64,000 bases of DNA, from positions 1-64,000 of the forward strand of contig JARUHG010000003.1 of assembly GCA_031216755.1 (NCBI GenBank). The letters are read 5' to 3'. Below are positions 10,941 through 19,778 of the stretch, in pieces. This DNA comes from Lysobacter arvi. GTDB taxonomy: Bacteria > Pseudomonadota > Gammaproteobacteria > Xanthomonadales > Xanthomonadaceae. The first letter of the stretch is position 1; each line of letters starts with the position of its first letter. Under the pieces are notes generated by a model that saw only the letters and a program-made list of their open reading frames with translations, was not told the origin of the DNA and searched no databases. A program made the translations under genes and the position numbers.

Positions 10941-11729
10941 ATGCCCCTCGCGATCAAGCGCGCCACGCTGGACGACCTGGACGCCGTCGTACCGCTGTTC
11001 GACGCGTATCGACGCTTCTACGCGCAGCCATCCGACGAGCCGCGAGGCCGCGAGTTCCTGGGCGCGCGCCTGGCCGCGAACGAGTCGGTGATCCTGCTCG
11101 CGACGGACGCCGATCGCGCCATTGGCTTCACCCAGCTCTACCCGATGTTTTCCTCCGTGCGCACGGGCCGGTTGTGGATCCTCAACGATCTCTACGTCGA
11201 TGCGGACGCGCGCCGCAGCGGCGCAGGCCGTGCGTTGCTCGACGCCGCGGCCGGGTTCGCGCGTGCCGACGGCGCGGTGGGCATCGTGCTGGAAACCACG
11301 CGCGACAACGCCACCGCACGGGCGCTCTATCGCGCCGCAGGCTGGGAGGAAGCGGATACGCAGTGGTATTCGCTGTCGTTCGCCGAGAACGTGCGCAACG
11401 AGCCGGTGTTCTCCTACGGCACGCTGCAGGACGAGGCGGTGCAGCAGCGGCTGTTCGGCCGCACGCTCCCGGGGGTCGCGGACGCGCTGCCGGGCTACCG
11501 CATGGACTGGCTGGAGGAGCGCGATGCCGCCGCCGTCAGCGCCAGCGGCATCGTGCGCCATCCGGTGGTGCGCGCCAGCGGCCAGGCGCAGGACCGCGTG
11601 CCGGGCACCCTGCTCTGGTTGAGCGCGGCCGAACTGGCACAGGCCGATGCCTACGAGGCCGGCGACTATCGCCGGGTGCGCGTGCGCCTGGCTTCCGGCG
11701 CGGACGCCTGGCTGTACGAGGAAGCCTGA
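10941..11729 (+). CDS. GNAT acetyltransferase fused to a gamma-glutamylcyclotransferase-like domain
   Basis: A 262-residue two-domain protein. Residues 1 to about 150 are a GNAT fold: LAIKRATLDDLDAVVPLF at the start, DLYVDADARRSGAGRALLDAA as the acetyl-CoA loop (R/QxxGxG/A) and NATARALYRAAGW at the end. Residues about 155-262 begin VFSYGTLQDEAVQQRLFG, the YGTL opening of AIG2/GGCT-like cyclotransferases, and contain PGTLLWLSAAELAQADAYE, where the family acid residue may lie. The ATG at 10941 is preferred over an upstream TTG because the extra residues do not look like GNAT sequence. The next gene starts 5 bp downstream, so the two are probably co-transcribed. Substrates are unknown. Confidence 0.82.
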   Translation: MPLAIKRATLDDLDAVVPLFDAYRRFYAQPSDEPRGREFLGARLAANESVILLATDADRAIGFTQLYPMFSSVRTGRLWILNDLYVDADARRSGAGRALLDAAAGFARADGAVGIVLETTRDNATARALYRAAGWEEADTQWYSLSFAENVRNEPVFSYGTLQDEAVQQRLFGRTLPGVADALPGYRMDWLEERDAAAVSASGIVRHPVVRASGQAQDRVPGTLLWLSAAELAQADAYEAGDYRRVRVRLASGADAWLYEEA

Positions 11730-11734
11730 GCGTC

Positions 11735-13423
11735 GTGCACGACGATCCACGCACCGAACTGCGCCGCGCGTTGCAGCGCAATCCCGGCGACGGCTTCGCC
11801 TGGATCCTGCTCGCCGAACACGAACTCGACCGCGGCGATGCCGTGGCCGGCGAAGCCGCATCGCGCCGCGCACTGGCGCTGCGGCCCGGGCATCCCGAAG
11901 CGCTGGCGCGCCTGGGTCGCGCGCAGTGGATGCTGGGGCGCACCACCGATGCCGTCGACAGCCTGCGCGCGGCGGCCGCGAATGCGCCGGAGCATCCGGG
12001 CATCGCGGTGTGGCTGGGCCACGTCCTGGAAGACGTCGGCGAAGCCGAGGCCGCCGCCGACGCCTATGCCCGCGCGCACGCGCTCGCGCCGCAGGAGCCG
12101 CAGATCGCCGCCTACCTGCTGGCGTGGCGGCGCAAGCTCTGCGACTGGCGCGATCTCGACGCGCTTGCCGCCCAGGTGCGCGCGGCGGTGAACGATGGGA
12201 CCGCCTCGGTCGAACCGTTCGCCTTCCTCAGCGAGGACGCAAGCGCGGCCGAGCAGCTTCGCTGCGCGCGCCTGCGCGCGGGCACGATCGCCCGCCAGAT
12301 CCGTCCCATGCCGCCTTCGCCGCAGCGCGCGGAGGGGCGCCTTCGCGTGGGCTTCCTGTCGAACGGATTCGGCGCGCATCCCACCGGGTTGCTGACGGCT
12401 GCGCTGTTCGAGCAGCTGCGGGAACTCGACGCCTTCGACGTGCACCTGTTCGCATTGAATGCGGACGACGGCAGCCCGATCCGCATGCGCCTGCAGTCGG
12501 CCGCGCACCGCCTGCACGACGTGTCGCAGCAACCGCATGCGCGCGTGGCGCAGCGCATCCGCGACGCGGGCATCGACGTGCTGTTCGACCTGCGCGGCTG
12601 GGGCGGTGGCGGCACGCCGGAAGTCCTGGCGATGCGCCCCGCGCGCGTGCAGGTGAACTGGCTGGCATATCCGGGCACGTCCGGCGCGCCGTGGATCGAC
12701 TTCGTGCTCGCCGACGGCTTCGTGCTGCCGGAGGGCATCGAGCGCGATTTCAGCGAACGCGTGGTTCGCCTGCCGCGATGTTTCCAGCCCTCCGACACCA
12801 CGCGCGCGATCCCGCCGCCGCCGTCGCGCGCGGAGTGCGGCCTGCCCGACGACGGCGTCGTGTTCTGCTGCTTCAACAACAGCTACAAGCTCAATCCGCG
12901 CAGCATGGCGCGTGCGTTCGCGATCCTGCGCGCCGTGCCGGGCAGCGTGCTGTGGCTGTTGTCCGGACCGGGCAACGCCGACGCCTGCCTGCGCGCCGCG
13001 GCACGCTTGAACGGCGTTGATGCGCAGCGCCTGGTGTTCATGCCCAAGCAGCCGCACGCGGCATACATGGCGCGATTGCAGCACGCCGATCTGTTCCTCG
13101 ACACCGAACCGTACAACGCCCACACCACGGCGTCGGACGCCCTGTGGGCGGGCTGCCCGGTGCTCACGCGACCGGGCGCCACGTTCGCCGCACGCGTGGC
13201 CGGCAGCCTGAACCACCACCTGGGCCTGCCGGCGATGAACGTCGACACCGACGAGGCCTTCGTCGCACGCGCCGTCATGCTCGCCCGCGATCCGACCGCA
13301 TTGCAGGCGCTGCGCGCCGAACTCGCGCTGCGCCGGCACGACAGCGGCCTGTTCGACATGGCCGGCTTCGCCCGTGATTTCACCGACGCCGTGCAGCGCA
13401 TGGCGCGATCCCCCACCGCGTAG
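11735..13423 (+). CDS. GT41-family (OGT/SPINDLY-like) glycosyltransferase with short TPR region
   Basis: A 562-residue cytoplasmic protein. Residues about 5-120 are TPR-like (AWILLAEHELDRGDAVAGEAASRRAL, HPEALARLGRAQW, HPGIAVWLGHVLEDVGEAEAAADAYARAHAL). The rest matches the catalytic region of protein O-GlcNAc transferases: GFLSNGFGAHPTGLL with the active-site histidine position, WLAYPGTSGAPWIDF, CCFNNSYKLNPRSM with the UDP-contacting lysine, and DTEPYNAHTTASDALWAGCPVLT. Start is GTG at 11735, just after the GNAT stop. The acceptor protein is unknown; in other bacteria such enzymes modify flagellins, adhesins or EF-P-like targets, so the autotransporter at 15.2 kb is a conceivable but unproven target. 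Confidence 0.88.
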   Translation: MHDDPRTELRRALQRNPGDGFAWILLAEHELDRGDAVAGEAASRRALALRPGHPEALARLGRAQWMLGRTTDAVDSLRAAAANAPEHPGIAVWLGHVLEDVGEAEAAADAYARAHALAPQEPQIAAYLLAWRRKLCDWRDLDALAAQVRAAVNDGTASVEPFAFLSEDASAAEQLRCARLRAGTIARQIRPMPPSPQRAEGRLRVGFLSNGFGAHPTGLLTAALFEQLRELDAFDVHLFALNADDGSPIRMRLQSAAHRLHDVSQQPHARVAQRIRDAGIDVLFDLRGWGGGGTPEVLAMRPARVQVNWLAYPGTSGAPWIDFVLADGFVLPEGIERDFSERVVRLPRCFQPSDTTRAIPPPPSRAECGLPDDGVVFCCFNNSYKLNPRSMARAFAILRAVPGSVLWLLSGPGNADACLRAAARLNGVDAQRLVFMPKQPHAAYMARLQHADLFLDTEPYNAHTTASDALWAGCPVLTRPGATFAARVAGSLNHHLGLPAMNVDTDEAFVARAVMLARDPTALQALRAELALRRHDSGLFDMAGFARDFTDAVQRMARSPTA

Positions 13424-13438
13424 GAGTACGCTGCCCGC

Positions 13439-13960
13439 ATGACCGCCACCACCGACCTGATTGCGCTGAACCTGTGCGTGCTCACCGTGTCCGACACGCG
13501 CACGCTGGCCGAAGACAGCTCGGGCGACTACCTCGTGCAGTCGCTGACCGAGGCCGGCCACCGCCTCGCCGAACGCGCCCTGATGAAGGACGACCGCTAC
13601 CAGCTGCGCGCCGTGGTCTCGCGCTGGATCGCCGACGACGGCGTCGATGGCGTGCTGGTCACCGGCGGCACCGGGTTCACCGGGCGCGATTCCACGCCCG
13701 AGGCCCTGCTGCCGCTGCTCGACAAGCAGATGGACGGCTTCGGCGAGTTGTTCCGCGCGGTGAGTTTCGAGGAGATCGGCACTTCGACGCTGCAATCGCG
13801 CGCGTTCGCGGGACTGGCGAACGGCACGTTCGTGTTCGCCCTGCCCGGTTCGACGTCCGCCTGCCGCACGGCGTGGGAGAAGATCATCCGCGCGCAGCTC
13901 GACTCGCGTACGAAACCCTGCAATCTCGCGACGCTGCGTCCGCGCTTGCGCGAACGCTGA
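13439..13960 (+). CDS. moaB: Molybdenum cofactor biosynthesis protein MoaB/MogA family
   Basis: A 173-residue MPT-binding protein for molybdopterin adenylylation. It shows [21 protein letters not shown] near the N-terminus, the signature [16 protein letters not shown] (about residues 77-92) and [18 protein letters not shown] near the C-terminus, all features of the MoaB/MogA fold. No other moa/moe genes are in the window, so its pathway partners lie elsewhere. It starts 15 bp after the GT41 gene. Confidence 0.93.
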   Translation: MTATTDLIALNLCVLTVSDTRTLAEDSSGDYLVQSLTEAGHRLAERALMKDDRYQLRAVVSRWIADDGVDGVLVTGGTGFTGRDSTPEALLPLLDKQMDGFGELFRAVSFEEIGTSTLQSRAFAGLANGTFVFALPGSTSACRTAWEKIIRAQLDSRTKPCNLATLRPRLRER

Positions 13961-14023
13961 CGCGCGCGTCACCGGCCCGACGTCACCGTCGTGGCCGTCC
14001 GATCCACCGATGCGGAGTGCGCC

Positions 14024-14413
14024 ATGTCGCTGGACACCACCCTGCGTTTGCTCGCCAAGGCCAGCGGCATGAGCGCCGCCGACCTCGCCACCGCGATTCC
14101 GCGCGCCGGCGTCGCGACGGTGAGCGCCTGGCTGCGCGGCGACAAGTTGCCCGGGCGCGAACAGCTCGACGCGCTCGCGCGTGCATTCGGCGTGCCGGCC
14201 GGCGCCTTGCTCGCCGAACTGGCCAGCACGCTCGATCCGGCGCGCACGCAGGGCGAACACGACCTGCTCGCCGCCTACCGCGCGCTCGACACGCGCCTGC
14301 AGGGCGCGCTGCTGGAAGTCGCACGCAGCATGGCCGGCACGCGCCGGCGCAGCGCGACGAAGCCGAACGCGGGTGCCGGCTCGCGCGCCCGCACGCGCCG
14401 GAGCCCATCGTGA
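14024..14413 (+). CDS. XRE-type helix-turn-helix protein
   Basis: A small (129-residue) DNA-binding protein. Residues about 5-65 form a classical HTH_3/XRE domain: LRLLAKASGMSAADLATAI, GVATVSAWLRGDKLPGREQLDALARAFGVPAGALL. The rest is a short helical segment (HDLLAAYRALDTRLQGALLEVARSM) and a basic arginine/serine tail. The ATG at 14024 is preceded by CGGAG at good spacing; an upstream in-frame GTG at 13991 has no such site. Its TGA overlaps the ppk2 ATG by one base, so translation of ppk2 is probably coupled to it and it may regulate ppk2. The operator is unknown. Confidence 0.8.
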   Translation: MSLDTTLRLLAKASGMSAADLATAIPRAGVATVSAWLRGDKLPGREQLDALARAFGVPAGALLAELASTLDPARTQGEHDLLAAYRALDTRLQGALLEVARSMAGTRRRSATKPNAGAGSRARTRRSPS

Positions 14414-15195
14414 TGGCCAAGCTCAAGCGCAAGCATTACGAAGCGGCCTTGGAACCGTTGCAGGTCGAACTGGTCGAAATGGCGCGCTGGCTGGCCGACA
14501 CCGGCCGGCGTCTGGTCGTGCTGTTCGAAGGCCGCGACACCGCCGGCAAGGGCGGCGCCATCGACGCTATCGCCGAGCATCTCAATCCGCGCCAGTGCCG
14601 CATCGTCGCGTTGCCCAAACCGGCCGATCGCGAGCAGACGCAGTGGTATTTCCAGCGCTACGTGCCGCACCTGCCGGCGGCGGGCGAAATCGCCCTGTTC
14701 GATCGCAGCTGGTACAACCGCGCCGGCGTCGAAAAGGTGATGGGATACGCCGATGCCGAACAGGTACGCACGTTCCTGCGGCAGGCGCCGGTGTTCGAAC
14801 AGTTGCTGGTCGACGACGGCATCGTGCTGTTCAAGTACTGGCTGTGCTGCGACCAGGCCAAGCAGGAGGAGCGCTTCGCCGAACGGCTGGAGGACCCGCT
14901 CAAGCGCTGGAAGCTCTCGCCCATCGACGCGGCCTCGCGCGAGCGCTACGACGACTACACCAGCGCGCGCGAGGCGATGCTCGAGGCGACGCACACCGAG
15001 CACGCGCCGTGGACGCTGGTGGATTTCAACGACCAGCGACGCGGCCGGCTCGCACTGATCCGCGACCTGCTCTCGCGCATTCCCGACAAGCGCGTGCCGG
15101 AGCACTGCGTCGAGTTCCCGCCGCTGCCGGGCAAGCCGAAGAAGGAGCGCTACACGGTGATCGAGCCGATCGTGCCCGGCGACGACGCGGACTGA
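14413..15195 (+). CDS. ppk2: Polyphosphate kinase 2
   Basis: A PPK2-family phosphotransferase using polyphosphate to phosphorylate nucleotides. The 260-residue single-domain protein has the Walker A-like FEGRDTAGKGGAI (about residues 37-49), the Walker B region ALFDRSWYNRAGVE and the lid RWKLSPIDAASRERYDDY, which fits class I-type PPK2 proteins. Its start overlaps the stop of the XRE regulator. It converges with the autotransporter gene with only 4 bp between the two stop codons, with no terminator visible between them. Confidence 0.95.
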   Translation: MAKLKRKHYEAALEPLQVELVEMARWLADTGRRLVVLFEGRDTAGKGGAIDAIAEHLNPRQCRIVALPKPADREQTQWYFQRYVPHLPAAGEIALFDRSWYNRAGVEKVMGYADAEQVRTFLRQAPVFEQLLVDDGIVLFKYWLCCDQAKQEERFAERLEDPLKRWKLSPIDAASRERYDDYTSAREAMLEATHTEHAPWTLVDFNDQRRGRLALIRDLLSRIPDKRVPEHCVEFPPLPGKPKKERYTVIEPIVPGDDAD

Positions 15196-15199
15196 CCGC

Positions 15200-18100
15200 T
15201 CACCAGTTCCAGCGCATCCCGAGCTTGCCGTCCCACGCGTCGAAACGGTTGCCGCCGAAGCTGCGCTGGTAGCCGACGTTCGCGTACCACGCCGTGTTGC
15301 GGCCGATCTGGCGCGTCATGCCGGCATTCAACTGCCACCAGCTGCCGGAGATATCGGCCTGGAACGGCAGATCGCCTCTGGCCGAGGAGAACAGCGTCAG
15401 CGGCTCGCCCTCGAACTCGTGCCACACGTTCGCGCGCAGCCAGCCGCTCATCAGGCGCGGCGTGCCGTCGCTGGCCGGCTGCAGCCGCCAGTCCTTCGCC
15501 CAACGCACGCCCAGGCGCGCGGCAAGCGATTCGGCATCGCGGAAGCGCACCTGCGCAACCACATCGTCGCCTTCGAAATCGTCCACGCGCTGGTAGACGA
15601 TCTGCGCCTGCGGCTCGAAACGCGCGGCGTCGTCGCCACCCTCGCAGCCCAGCCGCATGCCGCCTTCCACCGACGCCGCCCAGCCGAACGTGTCGGACGT
15701 GAGCCGCAGGCCGCGCGTCGAATGCGCCTCGACATCGCTCCAGGTGCCCTGCACCACCGCATCCACGTAACTGCCGCAGGGCCAGAAGTGGGTCCAGTAG
15801 CCGCCGAGCGAGGTGCCTTCGACCTTGTCCTTGCCCACGCGCAGGCGGTCGTAGTGGGTCACGTCGCTCTTGATGCGCCCCTGCCCGAGGTAGAGGCCGG
15901 CGTGGTCGCGTTGACCGTCGTCGCGCTGTTCGCGCCACACGTCCGTGCCGACCTGCAGCGCGAGCACGTCGTAGTCGTATCCCGGGCCGGTGCCGAGGAT
16001 GCCGCGGCGATCGCCCTCGACGTCGCCGGCCTCGCCGATCACCCGCACCCAGGCGCCGTTGAACGAGGTGCGCGCGCGCAGATCGTCGCGATCGCGCAGT
16101 TGCTCTTCCTCGCCGACGCGTTCGTGCAGGTTGCCCAGCGTGCTCCAGCCCAGGCGCAGCGCCATCGCCGGCAACGCGGCGTAGAGCGAGACCTCCGCGC
16201 GGTAGTTCGGGACCGGCGGCACGGGCCGGGGCGGCTTCGGCGGCGTCGGTGTCGGCGGTATCGGGGGATCGGGCGGCGTGGGCGGCGTCGGCGGCTCGGG
16301 GGGATCGGGCGGCACCGGCGGCGGAGCGGGCGGATCGGGCGCCGGCGGGTTCGGATTCGGCGGCGTCGGGTCGGGCGGCAGGTCGCAGCCCGCGGCGGAA
16401 GGATTGACCGTGCAGTCGACCGTGGAGCGCAGGTACCAGTTCGACGGGCTCGAACCGTCGCGGCTGCCGCGCTGCAGCGTGTACTCGTATGCGCCGGCGA
16501 GCACCAGCGAACCGAGTTCGAACGCATCCGCCCCGGTGACGCCGCCGTTGATCGCGTCGACCAGCAGGATGCCGTCGCCCGGCGTGAGCGCGCCCGCACC
16601 GCCTGCGTTGGCGATCGTCACGCTCGCCGTGCCGGTGGTCGCCTGGCCGCCGTCGATGATCAGCACGTCCGACGGCGAACCGTCCGTGTCGAGGAACGCG
16701 TTCATCGCCAGCGTGCCGCTGCCGGCGAAGTAGTTGCGCGTGGCCAGCACCTTGAAGTCGCCGTTCACCGGCGGCGCGAACGCCACCACGCCGGTGTTCG
16801 ACAGATCGCCGGTGAGCAGCGAATCGGCGGTGACGGTCCATTGACTGGTGCCGTCCACGCTCACGTCGGTGACGCGATACGCCGCGCCGCTCCACTGCGA
16901 ACCATCGGCGAGCGCGATGTTCGCTTCCGCCGCCCTGTCGGCGTAGGCATTGCCGCTCAGCCGGCTGTCGCCGCCCAGGCTCAGGTTGACGCGCGTCGGG
17001 GTGCCGCTGGTCGCTCCCACGGCGGCCGCGTACAGCACGTACGTGCCGGTGGTGCTCGCGCTCGCGCCGTTGGACATCGTCATGTCGAACAGGCCGTCGG
17101 CGACGATGGTCGTGCCCGATTCGCTCGACAGCGTGCCGCCGCTCATCGTGACGACGTTGACGTTCGCCGAGGTCAGTGCGGTGGAGGAAATGCCGCGCGT
17201 GTTCGCGCCCGTCGCGCGCACCGTGCTGTCCACCAGGTGCACGGTGCCCGGGCCGCTGAAGCTTTCCAGCCGCACCGCCGCACTGCCGCCGGAGGTGTTC
17301 ACCGCGGTCCGGTGGGCGGTGATGGTGCCGTTCGAGGCGACCATCAGACCGCGCGACATCGAGCCGGTGGTGGTGATCGTGTTGTCGTTGAGTTCGATGG
17401 AACTGTTGCCTGGCCCGTTCTGCCCCGCGTAGGCGCCGATGCCGGTCGTGGTCGGCACGTCGATCGTCGTGCCGTTGCTGACGATGCGCGCCTGCGCGTC
17501 CGCGGTGCCGCCGAACACGCCGGTGCTCGCGCGCAACGCGGCCAGCAGGCTGGCCGCCTGCGAGTTGTACGACGGACCCAACAACGCGTTCGGCCCGGCG
17601 AGCGACGTGCTCGACGCTCCGAGCAGCCGGTACGCCGGATGGTGCGATTCGTTGCCGCTCATGTAGACCGGCGCAAGCGTGATCGTGCTGCGGCCCGAGA
17701 GCGTGACCGTGGCGTCCGCGCTCGTGTCTTCACCGGCGCCGTTGGAACCCGACAACGCCCACACGCCCGCACCGACGCCCGCGCCGCGGATCGTCAGGTC
17801 CTGGAAGCTCGCGTTCGCGTTGTTGGCGACGAGCACGCCCAGGCCGGAGCTCTCGCTCGTGCTCACCGAGGCCGGCGCCGTGGGGAAGTTCAGCGTCAAC
17901 GGCGCGGCGAACGTGGTGGTCGTGTTGTCGACGGTGACCCCGACGTTGCCGGTGCCGAGCATGTTGACGAAGAAGTCCGCCGGCAGGCTCACCTGGCCGC
18001 CATCGTGCACATAGACGCCCATCGCGTTCGCGCCGCGCAACGCGAGCGTGGCGCGTCCGGTGACGTTGATGCGGCTGCCGGCGCCGGCGCCCAGGCCGAC

Positions 18101-18715
18101 CGCCTGCAGCGCCGAACTCTGGAGATCGACGTTGTCGATCAGATTGACGATGCCGCCGCTTTCGGCGATCACGCCCTGCCCGTTGGAGACCAGCGCCGCC
18201 GCGGTCGCGGTGTTCAGATACGACACGCCGGTCGCGTTGATCGTGCCGCCCAGCGCGATCAGGCCGCCACCGTTGCCATTGCCGGTGATGTTCGCGCCAT
18301 CGATCGTGACAATGGTTCCGGCGCCGTTCGCCAGCACCGCGTGGCCGCTGAAGATGTTCATCGACAGCCCGTTCACCTGGATGACGCCCGTCCCGCTGGC
18401 CTGGAGCCCGTTGCCGACCTGCACGTCGAACAGGCTGGAGGTGACCACGAGCGTGCCGCCGCTGACGTCGGCGCCCGGGCTGTTGCCGGTGGAAGTAACC
18501 GTGGTGCCCTCGACGACCTCCACGGTGCCGGTCGTGACGACGATGGGTCCCGCCACCGGTCCCGGGCCGATCGCGAAGGCGGACGGCGGGGGGATCAGGA
18601 GCCAGGCCACCGGCACGAGCGTCGCGCGCCAGGAAGACAGCGACCGCGCGATCGCGCAGGCCAGGACATGGGAATGCGTGGGCCGCGCGCGGCGCGGCTG
18701 GGGGGCCTGGTCCAT
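15200..18715 (-). CDS. Autotransporter (type Va secretion) with pertactin-like passenger
   Basis: A 1171-residue surface protein. An extended signal peptide (about residues 1-50, ending PPPSAFA) is followed by a passenger of beta-helix type with many short G/S/T/N-rich strands (about 50-850), a proline-rich linker of repeated PPxP units (about 870-930) and a C-terminal transmembrane barrel of about 270 residues ending MRWNW. The final residue is Trp rather than the common Phe. The start at 18715 gives MDQAPQPRR plus a credible extended signal; the frame is open further upstream but that extension has no signal character. Passenger function (adhesin or other) cannot be read from sequence. No protease motif seen. 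Confidence 0.9.
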   Translation of the reverse strand: MDQAPQPRRARPTHSHVLACAIARSLSSWRATLVPVAWLLIPPPSAFAIGPGPVAGPIVVTTGTVEVVEGTTVTSTGNSPGADVSGGTLVVTSSLFDVQVGNGLQASGTGVIQVNGLSMNIFSGHAVLANGAGTIVTIDGANITGNGNGGGLIALGGTINATGVSYLNTATAAALVSNGQGVIAESGGIVNLIDNVDLQSSALQAVGLGAGAGSRINVTGRATLALRGANAMGVYVHDGGQVSLPADFFVNMLGTGNVGVTVDNTTTTFAAPLTLNFPTAPASVSTSESSGLGVLVANNANASFQDLTIRGAGVGAGVWALSGSNGAGEDTSADATVTLSGRSTITLAPVYMSGNESHHPAYRLLGASSTSLAGPNALLGPSYNSQAASLLAALRASTGVFGGTADAQARIVSNGTTIDVPTTTGIGAYAGQNGPGNSSIELNDNTITTTGSMSRGLMVASNGTITAHRTAVNTSGGSAAVRLESFSGPGTVHLVDSTVRATGANTRGISSTALTSANVNVVTMSGGTLSSESGTTIVADGLFDMTMSNGASASTTGTYVLYAAAVGATSGTPTRVNLSLGGDSRLSGNAYADRAAEANIALADGSQWSGAAYRVTDVSVDGTSQWTVTADSLLTGDLSNTGVVAFAPPVNGDFKVLATRNYFAGSGTLAMNAFLDTDGSPSDVLIIDGGQATTGTASVTIANAGGAGALTPGDGILLVDAINGGVTGADAFELGSLVLAGAYEYTLQRGSRDGSSPSNWYLRSTVDCTVNPSAAGCDLPPDPTPPNPNPPAPDPPAPPPVPPDPPEPPTPPTPPDPPIPPTPTPPKPPRPVPPVPNYRAEVSLYAALPAMALRLGWSTLGNLHERVGEEEQLRDRDDLRARTSFNGAWVRVIGEAGDVEGDRRGILGTGPGYDYDVLALQVGTDVWREQRDDGQRDHAGLYLGQGRIKSDVTHYDRLRVGKDKVEGTSLGGYWTHFWPCGSYVDAVVQGTWSDVEAHSTRGLRLTSDTFGWAASVEGGMRLGCEGGDDAARFEPQAQIVYQRVDDFEGDDVVAQVRFRDAESLAARLGVRWAKDWRLQPASDGTPRLMSGWLRANVWHEFEGEPLTLFSSARGDLPFQADISGSWWQLNAGMTRQIGRNTAWYANVGYQRSFGGNRFDAWDGKLGMRWNW

Positions 18716-18902
18716 GGAACGTTCCTTCGATCCGTGGCGACCGCGAGGGTCGTCGGCACCGCTCAGTGTCGAGCAGATTCCGTGAAGATCATCGTCACAA
18801 ACCCGAACGCAGCGCGCGTTCTGGACGCCTCCAACGGCGCCGCGGTTTGGAAAGAAATACAGGCTGCCGAGCGCCAGACCGCGTGCGGCGGCGGGCGTTC
18901 GG

Positions 18903-19172
18903 TCAGCCGGTGACGAAGCCCTCGCCCGCCTCCTCGTCGCGCGCGGGCAGGCGTTCAAGATCGTCCACGCGCGCCATCGGCGGACCTTCGCGCAGCCACG
19001 CCGCCAACGCGTCGATCGCCGCGTCGTCGCCGGCGGCGAGCACTTCCACGCGCCCGTCGTCCAGGTTCTTCGCGAAGCCGCGAAGCCCCAGTGAACGGGC
19101 GCGGTCCCGCGTGGCGGCGCGGAAGAACACGCCCTGCACCTTGCCGCTCACGACGAAGCGCGCGGCGCTCAC
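18903..19172 (-). CDS. acyP: Acylphosphatase
   Basis: Hydrolyses carboxyl-phosphate bonds of acylphosphates. The 89-residue length is typical and the fold signatures are visible: VSGKVQGVFFRAATRDRARSLGLRGFAKNLDDGRVEV, holding the catalytic arginine (VFFR) and asparagine (KNL). The start overlaps the stop of the TlpA-like lipoprotein gene by 4 bp, so the two are coupled. The C-terminal tail is unusually acidic and short. Confidence 0.95.
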   Translation of the reverse strand: MSAARFVVSGKVQGVFFRAATRDRARSLGLRGFAKNLDDGRVEVLAAGDDAAIDALAAWLREGPPMARVDDLERLPARDEEAGEGFVTG

Positions 19173-19777
19173 GACCGGCCGGCCGCTTGCGGACCGCCGG
19201 CCTTGGCGATCGCCGCTTCGATGTCCTTGGCCGTCACCGGACCGAGGAACTTGTCGGCGACGCGGCCGTCCGGCGCGATCAGGTAGGTCATCGGCAGGCC
19301 GCGCGGCGTGGCGAAATCGGCCGGCGGATTGAAGGTGTCGACGACCGCGATCGGGTACACGACCGGGTGCAGCTTCAGGAACACCTTCATGTCGTCCGGG
19401 CTGATGTCCTCGTACGCCAGGCCGACGACCTCGATGTGCTCACGCATCGCATCCAGCGCCGACAGCTCCGGCATTTCCTTCAGGCACGGCTTGCACCACG
19501 TCGCCCAGAAATTCACCACGACCCACTTGCCGCGGCGCGCGGCGAGGTCGTACGGCTGGCCTTCGACGGTGGAAATGACGAGCTTGGGAACCTCGACGCC
19601 GCCCTCGCGCAGCGGATGATCAGACGTCTGCGGCAACGTCAGCGCGCCGGTGTCGGACGGCGTCTGCGGCGCGGCGAGGTCGGTGTCAGCCGGCTTGTCC
19701 TTCTGGCAACCGGCGAGCAGCGCGGCGGCGACGGCCGCAGCGGCGAGAAGGGAACGCGTGGGCGCGCGGCTGGGCAT
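19169..19777 (-). CDS. TlpA/ResA-like thioredoxin lipoprotein
   Basis: A 202-residue envelope thioredoxin-fold protein. The N-terminus MPSRAPTRSLLAAAAVAAALLAGC has a lipobox (Cys24), so it is likely membrane-anchored in the periplasm. The redox centre is WATWCKPCLKEMPEL (CxxC at about residue 97-100), followed by a cis-proline segment GLPMTYLIAPDGRV. Such proteins reduce or oxidise disulfides, often in cytochrome c maturation, but no ccm genes are nearby. It is directly downstream of the YihY gene (1-bp gap) and overlaps acyP. Confidence 0.92.
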   Translation of the reverse strand: MPSRAPTRSLLAAAAVAAALLAGCQKDKPADTDLAAPQTPSDTGALTLPQTSDHPLREGGVEVPKLVISTVEGQPYDLAARRGKWVVVNFWATWCKPCLKEMPELSALDAMREHIEVVGLAYEDISPDDMKVFLKLHPVVYPIAVVDTFNPPADFATPRGLPMTYLIAPDGRVADKFLGPVTAKDIEAAIAKAGGPQAAGRS

Positions 19778-19778
19778 G

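Noticed and set aside
8388-11873. 1161-codon open frame on the minus strand
   Set aside because: Antisense to hemA, prfA and the GNAT gene, all with strong motifs; explained by high GC3.
15419-18913. 1164-codon open frame on the plus strand
   Set aside because: Antisense to the autotransporter, Arg/Ala/Val-rich, no domain.
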